Shown here in pieces: positions 1 through 6,306 of a stretch of 10,040 nucleotides of DNA. Position numbers and translations under genes: made by a program. The notes under the pieces are model-generated. The model had not been told where the DNA came from, ran no database searches, and worked only from the letters and a program-made list of their open reading frames with translations. This DNA comes from Pseudomonadota bacterium (lineage in GTDB: Bacteria > Pseudomonadota > Gammaproteobacteria > Burkholderiales > Burkholderiaceae_D): positions 1-10,040 of the forward strand of contig JAEZVM010000387.1 of the NCBI GenBank assembly GCA_023420795.1, in the 5' to 3' direction. Position 1 is the stretch's first letter. Every line of letters starts with the position of its first letter.

Positions 1-95
1 ATCGCCGTGCGCGTTGCGTGGCCCAGACCGTTAACCGGTGGATTGTTGAGCGTAATGACGGCAACCGCGCCGTTGACCTTGTATTCGGCAGTCAT
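1..95 (-). CDS. Beta-oxidation enzyme, crotonase/3-hydroxyacyl-CoA dehydrogenase type (N-terminus only)
   Basis: Only the first 31 codons are in the window; the gene runs off the left edge. The peptide begins MTAEYKVNGAVAVITLNNPP and continues VNGLGHATRTA. The pattern 'AVITLNNPPVNGL' is the first beta-strand region of the enoyl-CoA hydratase (crotonase) fold, and the 'NPPVN' wording is typical of bifunctional FadB/FadJ-type enzymes that carry hydratase/isomerase and 3-hydroxyacyl-CoA dehydrogenase on one chain. Such enzymes catalyse the middle steps of fatty-acid beta-oxidation in the cytoplasm. The ATG at 93-95 is preceded by a good ribosome site (AAGGAAGAG, plus-strand 101-109). A palindromic operator (core 177-188) lies about 80 bases upstream, and a terminator for the preceding gene lies behind that, so this gene starts its own transcription unit. 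A stand-alone enoyl-CoA hydratase cannot be excluded from so short a piece. Confidence 0.75.
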   Translation of the reverse strand, partial: MTAEYKVNGAVAVITLNNPPVNGLGHATRTA

Positions 96-160
96 ATATC
101 TCTTCCTTTTAAATTAGACGTCTGCAGGGAACCGAAACCACTTTTATTTTTGAGCATCTA

Positions 161-166
161 ACTATA
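161..166 (-). promoter_or_regulatory. Possible -10 element for the beta-oxidation gene
   Basis: On the minus strand TATAGT lies 66 bases before the ATG at 95. With normal spacing the -35 hexamer would fall at about 184-189, inside the palindromic operator, but no good -35 match is seen there. An alternative -10 (TACTAT, overlapping the operator) exists. This is a weak call. Confidence 0.25.
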
Positions 167-172
167 TCTCAA

Positions 173-192
173 AATAGTACGATCGTATTATT
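173..192. promoter_or_regulatory. Palindromic operator site 1 (core GTACGATCGTAT)
   Basis: A 20-base inverted repeat in which 9 of 10 base pairs are self-complementary; the core is at 177-188. The same core, GTACGnnCGTAC, recurs upstream of the transporter operon (5990-6001) and the acyl-CoA ligase gene (9387-9398). Size, symmetry and position suggest a binding site for a dimeric repressor, most likely TetR family; such repressors (for example FadP-type in betaproteobacteria, PsrA in gammaproteobacteria) govern fatty-acid degradation. The regulator itself is not in the window. Confidence 0.65.
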
Positions 193-199
193 TTTAAAC

Positions 200-228
200 A
201 AAAAAACGGCAGGCACGACGGCCTGCCG
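200..228 (-). terminator. Rho-independent terminator of the downstream binding-protein gene
   Basis: On the minus strand an 8-bp perfect GC-rich stem (plus-strand arms 207-214 and 221-228) with a 6-base loop is followed directly by seven T residues (200-206). It lies 23 bases after the stop codon of the gene at 251-1465 and is oriented to end that transcript, probably also the whole liv operon. Confidence 0.92.
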
Positions 229-250
229 ATACTATTCATTAGCATTCTGA

Positions 251-1465
251 CTATTGCGTTTTCATGCGCAGCAGGGCGCCGCGTTTCTGGTCGTCCGCAT
301 ACGCATAATCGACCCGACCGGAAGCCACGACGCCCATCATCAGCATGTTGAGCGTGATCGCATCGTGGTCCGCCGGAGAGAACGGCTTGTTGTAGCTCGT
401 GATGACTCCCTGGTAGCGAACCTTCAGGTTCTCCAGCGCCTCCTTGATTTTTGTCCCATCGTCCGAGCCGGCCTGCCGCAAAGCCAGATAAAGCAGATGC
501 ATGCCGTCATATCCCTGCGCGGCGCTCATCGGCGACGGTATCTGATCCGCCTTGAATGCGCGCTTGTATGCAAGCAGAAAGCCGTTCTTGCTGGTGGAAC
601 CGATATCCTGAATAAAAGTTTGCGGCATCAGAGCCCCTTCGCCGGCCCTTCCGGCAAGTTCGATGAAGTTGCGCATCGAGAAAGTCCAGCTGCCAAGCAT
701 CGGCACCTTCCAGCCGAGCGCTTCCTTGTTTTTCGCGATTGACGCCAGCTCGGGGCCGATGCCCCAGACCACGAGCGCCTGCGCGCCGCTTGCCTTGGCA
801 CGCTGCACCTGTGCGCTCATATCCTGGCTGCCGATCCTGAAGCGCTCCTCCGAAGTCACATCGAGCCCTGCCTGCCGGCTCTGCTCAAGAAACGCCTTCA
901 TCCCGGCGTCGCCGTAAGCGGTCGTATCAGCCAGAATCGCCACCCGGCTCAACGCCTTGCGCTTGAGATCGCCGGCGACTACTTTGGCCTCGAGGTCGAG
1001 CGTGGGCGAGATACGGAAAATGAAGTTCTCCGGTGCGGCTGGTGGCGCATACTTCCTGGTGAGCGAAGTGCCGGTGGATACCGCAATGAGCAGCGGTATC
1101 CGCGCTTTCTGATAGGCGTCGATCGAGGCAAGGCCGACGCCGGTATTCACGATCCCGATCGCCGCGACAATCTTCGATTGTGTGAATTCCTCCGCTATCT
1201 TCGCGCCAATCTCATTGTTCGCCTCATCGTCGCGCTCGATCAGTTCGATTTTCCGGCCATTGATGCCGCCGATATTGTTGATTTCCTCGGCCGCAAGCCA
1301 GATGCCGTTGCGCATGCTCAGCCCCATCGGGCTGGAACCGCCGGTAAATGGCCCTGATACGCCAATCTTGATAGTGGCGACACTTCCGGTTTGTGCCGCA
1401 CAAAATGCGTGAATGAAAAAGAACGCGCACAAGATCATCGCGCGACGGTTACGCAAGGCCCACAT
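251..1465 (-). CDS. Periplasmic binding protein of a branched-chain-amino-acid-type (HAAT) ABC transporter
   Basis: A 404-residue secreted ligand-binding protein of the LivJ/LivK type (type I periplasmic fold, Peripl_BP_6). Residues 1-9 are a basic n-region and 10-22 a hydrophobic core, with likely cleavage near 'FCAAQ'; there is no proper lipobox. The mature part opens with the family pattern 'IKIGVSGPFTGGSSPMG' and 'GIWLAAEEINNIGGINGRKIELIERDD', then the usual alternating lobes to a C-terminal 'AQGYDGMHLLYLALRQAG' helix. I chose ATG 1463-1465 because GAGGAG lies 7 bases upstream; an in-frame TTG two codons earlier is less likely. It follows the LivF/hexapeptide genes by 164 bases with no clear terminator between, so it may be read from the same transcript. 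It differs strongly from the other binding protein at 6307-7557. The ligand is unknown; a carboxylic or fatty acid is an inference from context. Confidence 0.9.
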   Translation of the reverse strand: MWALRNRRAMILCAFFFIHAFCAAQTGSVATIKIGVSGPFTGGSSPMGLSMRNGIWLAAEEINNIGGINGRKIELIERDDEANNEIGAKIAEEFTQSKIVAAIGIVNTGVGLASIDAYQKARIPLLIAVSTGTSLTRKYAPPAAPENFIFRISPTLDLEAKVVAGDLKRKALSRVAILADTTAYGDAGMKAFLEQSRQAGLDVTSEERFRIGSQDMSAQVQRAKASGAQALVVWGIGPELASIAKNKEALGWKVPMLGSWTFSMRNFIELAGRAGEGALMPQTFIQDIGSTSKNGFLLAYKRAFKADQIPSPMSAAQGYDGMHLLYLALRQAGSDDGTKIKEALENLKVRYQGVITSYNKPFSPADHDAITLNMLMMGVVASGRVDYAYADDQKRGALLRMKTQ

Positions 1466-1629
1466 GAACAATCTCCTCGAATGGTAGGGTTTCCCGCAGC
1501 AGCCGCTTCCTGATTCGGCTTGGGGAAAGCAGCGGCGCCCGTTATTGTAATTTTTGTACGGCGCTCAGCAGTGTATCCAGGGAAATAATTTATTGTAGGA
1601 AAAGTATTTGAGGCGCGGATGAATAGTTT
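1466..1629 (-). other. Gap between hexapeptide gene and binding-protein gene
   Basis: These 164 bases hold the ribosome site of the binding-protein gene (GAGGAG, plus-strand 1473-1478) and an AT-rich middle with possible -10-like TACAAT sequences on the minus strand. I see no convincing terminator for the liv operon, no good -35/-10 pair, and only an imperfect GCGCC/GGCGC inverted repeat around 1535-1565. Read-through from livF is therefore plausible. Confidence 0.5.
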
Positions 1630-2226
1630 TCAGGCACCCGCCGGTCTCTCGCCGTCCATCAGCAAGGCATTCAGCCGTTGCACTTCCGCCATCATCTCGG
1701 CAGGGAAGTTCGCATCCTCCCATGCGCGGAAATTGCCTGACGCGTAGGCCAGCGCATTTCTGTAATAGGCATATGCATTAAGGCGGTTGCGGACGAAATT
1801 GTTCTGCGTCCGCGTGACCTTGCCCGGCGCACCTACCACGATGGAATTCGGCGGAATGACGGTTCCTTCCTTCAGGAAGGTATGGCCGCCGATGATGCAG
1901 TTATCGCCGATCACGCAGCCATCCACGATGGTGGAATTGATCCCTATCAGGCAGTTGTCGCCGATAGTGCAGCCATGAATAGTGCAATGATGGGTGATCG
2001 AGCAATGACTACCAATGATGGTATCGGTCGCATCGCCGATATGCAGCATCACGAAGTCCTGGATGTTGGTATAGCGACCGATCACGATTTTCCTGTGTTC
2101 GGCGCGTGCCACCACATTCACCCAGATCGACGCATGCTCGCCCACCGTCACCCGGCCATACAGATGCGCGGACTCGTGCACGTATGCCGGATTGTTCAGC
2201 ACCACATCGGGACCAAGGACAGCCAT
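1630..2226 (-). CDS. Hexapeptide-repeat protein, gamma-carbonic-anhydrase / PaaY-CaiE-like
   Basis: A 198-residue left-handed beta-helix protein built of repeats such as 'CTIGDNCLIGINSTIVDGCVIGDNC', with a C-terminal alpha-helical tail (about 142-190). The three metal-binding histidines of gamma-class carbonic anhydrases are in place: H62 in 'LHIG', H79 and H84 in 'THHCTIHGC', plus the 'TNIQD' motif (53-57). The usual R-G-D that precedes it reads R41-A-E43. Length and tail resemble PaaY and CaiE more than the shorter YrdA group. PaaY is a CoA-ester thioesterase, so a thioesterase or CoA-housekeeping role beside an acyl-CoA pathway is my inference; carbonic anhydrase activity is the alternative. 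The ATG at 2224-2226 overlaps the livF stop (TGATG) and has GGAGG 4 bases upstream. An ATG 15 bases earlier has no usable ribosome site. The gene is translationally coupled to livF. Confidence 0.85.
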   Translation of the reverse strand: MAVLGPDVVLNNPAYVHESAHLYGRVTVGEHASIWVNVVARAEHRKIVIGRYTNIQDFVMLHIGDATDTIIGSHCSITHHCTIHGCTIGDNCLIGINSTIVDGCVIGDNCIIGGHTFLKEGTVIPPNSIVVGAPGKVTRTQNNFVRNRLNAYAYYRNALAYASGNFRAWEDANFPAEMMAEVQRLNALLMDGERPAGA

Positions 2227-2951
2227 CAGACCTCCAGCCATTCCTTGCGAATGGTCGCGTTCGAGCGCAGATCGTCCGGCGTCCCCTCGAACACGATCGA
2301 TCCATGTCCCATCACATACACGCGCTGTGAAATCTGCAGCGCAATGGCCAGCTTCTGCTCCACCAGCAGCACCGAAATGCCGCGGTTCTTTAGCTCCTTC
2401 AGGTATTCGCCCACCAATTCAACGATCTTCGGCGCAAGGCCTTCGGTCGGTTCGTCGATCATGATCAGGTCCGGGTCGCCCATCAGCGTGCGGCACAAGG
2501 TCAGCATCTGCTGCTCGCCGCCGGACAGCACACCGGCTGCGGTGTGCTGCCGTTCCTTCAGGCGCGGGAACATCTTGTACATGTCGTCGAGCGTCCAGCG
2601 CGCGCTTTTCTTCGCGCCCTTGCCCTTCTTCTCGCCCAGCAGCAGATTCTGCTCGACAGTCAGCGTTGGAAACACATCCCGTGCCTCCGGAACATAGCCA
2701 AGCCCCTTGTGCGCGATTTCAAAGGCTTTCAGGCCGGTGATCTCTTGGCCCTTGAAGCGGATCGAGCCCTCCACATCAACCTGCCCCATGGCCGCCTTGA
2801 CCGTGGTCGAACGGCCGACGCCGTTGCGCCCAAGCAGGCTGACAATCTCGCCTTCGCCGACGTGCAGATCGACGCCGTGCAGAACATGGCTTTTGCCGTA
2901 GAACGCATGCAGGTCCTTGATTTCGAGTATTGCGTTTGCCGTCATAGTCAT
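2226..2951 (-). CDS. livF: LivF-type ATP-binding protein of HAAT ABC transporter, Walker A Lys replaced by Arg
   Basis: A 241-residue cytoplasmic ATPase subunit of a LivFGHM-type importer. The order is LivF-like: Walker A 41-50 (GRNGVGRSTT), signature LSGGEQ 142-147, Walker B LIMIDE 162-167, and 'LLVEQ' with Q199 where most ABC proteins have the switch His, as is usual in LivF. The oddity is R47, an Arg (CGT codon) in the Walker A position that is normally Lys. With the LivG signature LTYAE this would make one of the two composite ATP sites degenerate. The start ATG (2949-2951) overlaps the livG stop as ATGA, with GGAGG 4 bases upstream; a second ATG two codons later is possible. The 3' end overlaps the hexapeptide gene by one base. 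The closeness of the sequence to intact LivF proteins argues for a working, not decayed, gene. Confidence 0.95.
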   Translation of the reverse strand: MTMTANAILEIKDLHAFYGKSHVLHGVDLHVGEGEIVSLLGRNGVGRSTTVKAAMGQVDVEGSIRFKGQEITGLKAFEIAHKGLGYVPEARDVFPTLTVEQNLLLGEKKGKGAKKSARWTLDDMYKMFPRLKERQHTAAGVLSGGEQQMLTLCRTLMGDPDLIMIDEPTEGLAPKIVELVGEYLKELKNRGISVLLVEQKLAIALQISQRVYVMGHGSIVFEGTPDDLRSNATIRKEWLEV

Positions 2952-3712
2952 GCCGCCTCCACCGGCGCGTGCCCACCAAGATAGGCTTCCTGCACTCTTT
3001 CGTTGCCGCGGATATTGGCCGGCGTATCGCAGGCGATCACCTCGCCATACACCACTACCGCAATCTTGTCGGCCAGACCGAATACCACGCTCATGTCATG
3101 TTCCACCATCAGCAGCGTCTTGCCGACGGTGACCTTGCGGATCAATTCGACCGCCGCATCCGATTCCGAACGGCTCATGCCGGCAGTCGGCTCGTCAAGC
3201 AGGATCACATCCGCCCCGCCGGCGATGGTGATGCCGATTTCCAGCGCGCGCTGCTCGGCATAAGTCAGCAGGCCGGCCAGCGTATCACGCCGGCGCTTCA
3301 GCCCGATCTGCTCTAGCACCTGCTCGGCACGCTCATGCGCATCCTTCAGGCCGTTGAGCCGATGCCAGAACGAATACTTGTACCCGAGCGACCACAGCAC
3401 CGCGCAGCGCAGGTTCTCGTACACCGACAGGCGATGGAAAATGTTGGTGATCTGGAAGCTGCGCGATAGCCCGCGCCGGTTGATCTCAAAGGGTTTCAGC
3501 CCGACGATGCTTTGCCCATTGAGCAGCACATCGCCCGATGAAATCGGGAAGCGGCCCGATATCAGGTTGAACAGCGTCGATTTGCCCGCGCCGTTCGGGC
3601 CGATGATGGCGAAACGCTCGCCCTTCGGCACCTTCAGGTTCGCGCCACGGATGATTTCGGATTTACCGAAACTCTTGCGCACGTCCTTGAGTTCTAGAGA
3701 CAACGCACTCAT
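2948..3712 (-). CDS. livG: LivG-type ATP-binding protein of HAAT ABC transporter
   Basis: A 254-residue ATPase partner of LivF. Walker A is canonical (GPNGAGKS, 38-45, K44), the Q-loop is Q87 in 'SRSFQIT', Walker B is VILLDE (169-174), and the switch His is H205 in 'LMVEH'. The signature motif is unusual: LTYAEQ (149-154) instead of LSGGQ; E. coli LivG already departs from LSGGQ at the third position but keeps the second Gly, which here is Ala. The ending 'QEAYLGG' is typical of LivG. I start the gene at ATG 3710-3712, which overlaps the livM stop as ATGA and has GGAGGG 7 bases upstream; a longer reading to 3793 lies wholly inside livM and lacks family similarity. It works with LivF under the permeases LivH and LivM in the inner membrane. 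Confidence 0.95.
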   Translation of the reverse strand: MSALSLELKDVRKSFGKSEIIRGANLKVPKGERFAIIGPNGAGKSTLFNLISGRFPISSGDVLLNGQSIVGLKPFEINRRGLSRSFQITNIFHRLSVYENLRCAVLWSLGYKYSFWHRLNGLKDAHERAEQVLEQIGLKRRRDTLAGLLTYAEQRALEIGITIAGGADVILLDEPTAGMSRSESDAAVELIRKVTVGKTLLMVEHDMSVVFGLADKIAVVVYGEVIACDTPANIRGNERVQEAYLGGHAPVEAA

Positions 3713-5019
3713 GCTGCGGCCCTCCGGATCAGTTCCTCGATTTCGGTATTCACCTCGCCCCACACGCGCGCAAATCCTTTCCGTGTCCGCCAAAATGCAA
3801 AACTACCGATGGCCAGCAAGGCTGATGCAATGAGCCAGCCGGATGGCGCAGCGGTATCCACCATGAAGCCGAACAGCTTCATCTCGGTACCGTTCATCGA
3901 TTCCAGCGTCAGGTGGTACAGCATCTCGATCACCATCACCACGCCGACCAGCGCCACCAGCGCCGTGACGCAGGTGGTCCACAAATGGGGCCATACCCGG
4001 CCGAATTTCCCGTACTTCGCCACGCGCAGGTTCAGCATGATCAGGCTCGCAATGCCGCCCGGCGCATACATGACCATGGCAATGAAGAAGATGCCGAGAT
4101 ACAGTTGCCACGCCTTCGTGAAATCGGACAGCATGACGGTCAGGAACACGCCGACGATCGCGCCGATCATCGGCCCGAAAAAGAAGCCGACGCCGCCGAT
4201 GAAGGTAAACAGCAGCACACCACCGGAGCGAAGTGCGCTCACGTTTTCCGCCGTCACAATCTCGAAGTTGATCGCCGACAGGCCGCCGGAGATGCCGGCG
4301 AAGAAACCGGAAAGGATCAATGTCAGGTAGCGGGCCCATTGCGTGTCGTAGCCGATGAACTCGACGCGCTCCGGATTGTCGCGCACCGCATTGATGATGC
4401 GGCCCAATGGGGTCTGCGTGAATGCATACATGCCGATGGTGCTGATGAACAGCCAGAACGCGATCAGGTAATACACCTGGATCTGTGGCCCGTAACTGAC
4501 ACCGAAGATCGTGTCGCCATACACGCGGTTGGTCGAAATGCCGCCCTCACCACCAAAGAATTCCGGGAACATCAGCGAGCAGGCGAATACCAGCTCCACC
4601 ATACCCAGCGTGATCATCGCAAACGTGGTGCCGGATTTCTTCGTCGTCACATAACCGAACAGCATGCCGAAGAACATGCCAGCCAGTCCGCCGATCAGAG
4701 GAATCATGGACACCGGCATCCACATCTTGCCAGCACTCGCCAGATTCATCGCGTGGATCGCGAAGAACGCGCCGAGACCGGAATAGACCGCATGACCGAA
4801 AGACAGCATGCCGCCCTGCCCGAGCAGCATGTTGTAGGACAGGCCGAAGATCATCACGGTGCCGATCTGCGACAGGATCGAGAGCGACGCCCCCTTGTCA
4901 AAGATCAGCGGCGCGATAATCAGGATCAGCGCGAACAGGCTCCAGACAATCCAGCGCCCGAGATTCATCGGCTTGTAAGTCATGGCCTTTTGCATTGTGA
5001 TGGTATTCATCTGGCTCAT
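3709..5019 (-). CDS. livM: LivM-type permease with a two-helix C-terminal extension
   Basis: A 436-residue inner-membrane permease (BPD_transp_2 family). Family marks are 'GLSYNMLLGQGGMLSFGHA' (59-77) and the cytoplasmic coupling-loop region 'TPLGRIINAVRDNPERVEFI' (203-222). About ten membrane segments fit the usual core (roughly 24-41, 47-66, 75-94, 103-124, 131-152, 181-200, 228-252, 264-283, 284-303, 306-328). After residue 330, where many LivM proteins end, come about 100 more residues with two further hydrophobic segments (about 347-368 and 393-411) and a charged tail. The ATG at 5017-5019 overlaps the livH stop as ATGA. A second ATG at 5008-5010 has a better-spaced AAGGA, so the true start may be three codons later. 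Forms the channel with LivH. Confidence 0.94.
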   Translation of the reverse strand: MSQMNTITMQKAMTYKPMNLGRWIVWSLFALILIIAPLIFDKGASLSILSQIGTVMIFGLSYNMLLGQGGMLSFGHAVYSGLGAFFAIHAMNLASAGKMWMPVSMIPLIGGLAGMFFGMLFGYVTTKKSGTTFAMITLGMVELVFACSLMFPEFFGGEGGISTNRVYGDTIFGVSYGPQIQVYYLIAFWLFISTIGMYAFTQTPLGRIINAVRDNPERVEFIGYDTQWARYLTLILSGFFAGISGGLSAINFEIVTAENVSALRSGGVLLFTFIGGVGFFFGPMIGAIVGVFLTVMLSDFTKAWQLYLGIFFIAMVMYAPGGIASLIMLNLRVAKYGKFGRVWPHLWTTCVTALVALVGVVMVIEMLYHLTLESMNGTEMKLFGFMVDTAAPSGWLIASALLAIGSFAFWRTRKGFARVWGEVNTEIEELIRRAAA

Positions 5020-5963
5020 CCTTCCCGCGTACCCATCAGGCCACGCGGCCTGAAAATCAGAATCAGCACCAACAGCAGATACGGCAGGATAGGTGCAACC
5101 TGGGAAATGGTCAGTTTCAGCACTGGATAACCGAAGGTTTCCGGCGTGATGCTCGCGCCGAAGGCGCCAAACAGTGTAGCGATCGAGTAGTCGAGCGCAA
5201 CCGCGAATGTCTGCAGCGCGCCGATCAGCAGCGATGCCAGCAACGCGCCGACCAGCGAACCCATGCCGCCAACGACCACCACGACAAAGATGATGCTGCC
5301 GACCGTGGCTGCCATGCCCGGCTCGGTCACAAAAGCATTACCCCCAATAACACCAGCCAGCCCGGCCAGTGCACAGCCGCCGCCGAACACCAGCATGAAG
5401 ACGCGCGGCACGTTGTGGCCGAGCGCCTCGACCATTTCCGGGTGAGTCAGTGCCGCCTGGATCACCAGTCCTATCCGCGTCCTGGTCAGCACCAGAAAAA
5501 TCGCCAGCAGCATCAGAACCGCGATCAGCATCATGAAGCCGCGATACATCGGGAATGTGGTCGTGAAGAGCGTGAACAGCGGGCCGTCGAGTTCCGCCGG
5601 AATCGGATAAGGCACCGCGGCCCTGCCCCAGATAAGTTGCACCAGCTCGACCATCACGTAAGAAAGACCGAAGGTAAAGAGCAGCTCCGGAATGTGGCCA
5701 TACTTGTGCACGGAACGCAGTCCGTAACGTTCCACCAGTGCGCCAATCACGCCGACCAGCAGCGGCGCGATAAACAGCGCTGGCCAGAAACCGACTTTCA
5801 CGCTGATCGCATAAGCGAAATAGGCGCCCAGCATGTAGAAGCTCGCATGTGCAAAGTTCAGAACACCCATCATGCTGAAGATCAGCGTGAGGCCGGATGA
5901 CAGCATGAATAGCAGGAGCCCGTAGCTCAAGCCGTTCAGCAAGGTAATTAACGTAAACTCCAC
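5016..5963 (-). CDS. livH: LivH-type permease of HAAT ABC transporter
   Basis: A 315-residue inner-membrane permease (BPD_transp_2 family), usual length for LivH. Marks are 'GLTLIFSMMGVLNFAHASFY' (24-43), the coupling-loop region 'RTRIGLVIQAALTHPEMVEA' (161-180), 'VVVVGGMGSLVGAL' (228-241) and the ending 'IFRPRGLMG' (303-311). About eight hydrophobic segments are visible. The start is GTG (5961-5963) with AGGGG 7 bases upstream; no ATG fits the family N-terminus. It is the first gene of the five-gene overlapping run livH-livM-livG-livF-hexapeptide gene. The operator core at 5990-6001 sits only 27 bases before the start codon, so a bound repressor would block the promoter or early elongation of the operon. 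Confidence 0.95.
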   Translation of the reverse strand: MEFTLITLLNGLSYGLLLFMLSSGLTLIFSMMGVLNFAHASFYMLGAYFAYAISVKVGFWPALFIAPLLVGVIGALVERYGLRSVHKYGHIPELLFTFGLSYVMVELVQLIWGRAAVPYPIPAELDGPLFTLFTTTFPMYRGFMMLIAVLMLLAIFLVLTRTRIGLVIQAALTHPEMVEALGHNVPRVFMLVFGGGCALAGLAGVIGGNAFVTEPGMAATVGSIIFVVVVVGGMGSLVGALLASLLIGALQTFAVALDYSIATLFGAFGASITPETFGYPVLKLTISQVAPILPYLLLVLILIFRPRGLMGTREG

Positions 5964-5985
5964 GAGACAACCCCTATCTTGAAAT

Positions 5986-6005
5986 TCTTGTACGACCGTA
6001 CTATT
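5986..6005. promoter_or_regulatory. Palindromic operator site 2 (core GTACGACCGTAC)
   Basis: The core (5990-6001) has perfect 5-base arms GTACG/CGTAC around a 2-base centre. It shares 11 of 12 core bases with site 3 (9387-9398) and the same arms, one base apart, with site 1 (177-188). It lies between the upstream terminator and livH, where the operon promoter must be, though I cannot pick out a convincing -35/-10 pair here. Confidence 0.7.
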
Positions 6006-6015
6006 TTTCGCGTGT

Positions 6016-6050
6016 AAAAAAGCAGCGTGTCCCCTGAGGGCACCACGCTG
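6016..6050 (-). terminator. Rho-independent terminator between binding-protein gene and livH
   Basis: On the minus strand a 7-bp stem (arms 6023-6029 and 6044-6050) is extended by a CCC/GGG inner stem around a CTGA loop region (inner arms 6032-6034 and 6038-6040, small internal loops between), followed one base later by six T residues (6016-6021). It lies about 257 bases after the stop of the gene at 6307-7557 and just before the livH operator, separating the two transcription units. Confidence 0.75.
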
Positions 6051-6267
6051 ACGGGGAATAAACGTTTCACCGGCGCTAAGCCTTATCCATGTGAATGGTT
6101 GGCGGTAGTGACATGACTTCTATTGCCGGCATCGTTCTGGTCGTACTCCACATCCTTGCGGCAAATTCGAATCAGATGCTAAAGGCGGCGGCAGCTGGCG
6201 GAAGGCCCAGCATGACTTGATCCCCCCGTTCGGTTTCCGCTGCCCTCAGTCACCCGATTCGTTACAA
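6051..6267. other. Intergenic stretch without a recognised gene
   Basis: This forms most of the 343-base gap between the binding-protein gene and livH. On the plus strand there is a 35-codon open frame (6113-6220) with a hydrophobic start but no good ribosome site. I see no RNA gene or repeat. It is best read as the long 3' untranslated region of the binding-protein transcript. Confidence 0.5.
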
Positions 6268-6294
6268 CACGCGGCATGGCATTCATGCCGCGTG
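6268..6294 (-). other. Strong stem-loop just after the binding-protein gene
   Basis: A perfect 11-bp inverted repeat (CACGCGGCATG at 6268-6278, its complement at 6284-6294) with a 5-base loop, beginning 12 bases after the stop codon. The minus-strand sequence after it (TTGTAACG) has only a weak T stretch, so it is a poor terminator. A role as an mRNA 3'-end stabiliser or processing barrier, common after periplasmic binding-protein genes that need higher expression, fits better. Confidence 0.7.
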
Positions 6295-6306
6295 CCGGGC
6301 TCCTTG

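Noticed and set aside
1535..1565. GCGCC/GGCGC inverted repeat as terminator of the liv operon
   Set aside because: The stem has a bulge and a loop of about 15 bases, and there is no T run after it on the minus strand.
1556..1567. GTACG half-site as a fourth operator
   Set aside because: The expected right arm CGTAC is absent (GCTCA instead), so it is not a palindromic site.
3713..3793. 27-codon N-terminal extension of livG
   Set aside because: It lies wholly within livM, shows no LivG similarity, and the ATG at 3712 has both an ATGA overlap and a strong GGAGGG ribosome site.
3913..5130. Long plus-strand open frame (405 codons) opposite livM
   Set aside because: It is the antisense shadow of livM: rich in His, Asp, Gln and Arg with no family pattern, while the minus strand has clear permease motifs throughout.
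6113..6220. 35-codon plus-strand open frame with a hydrophobic N-terminal half
   Set aside because: There is no good ribosome site, it lies antisense to the likely 3' untranslated region, and length alone is not evidence.
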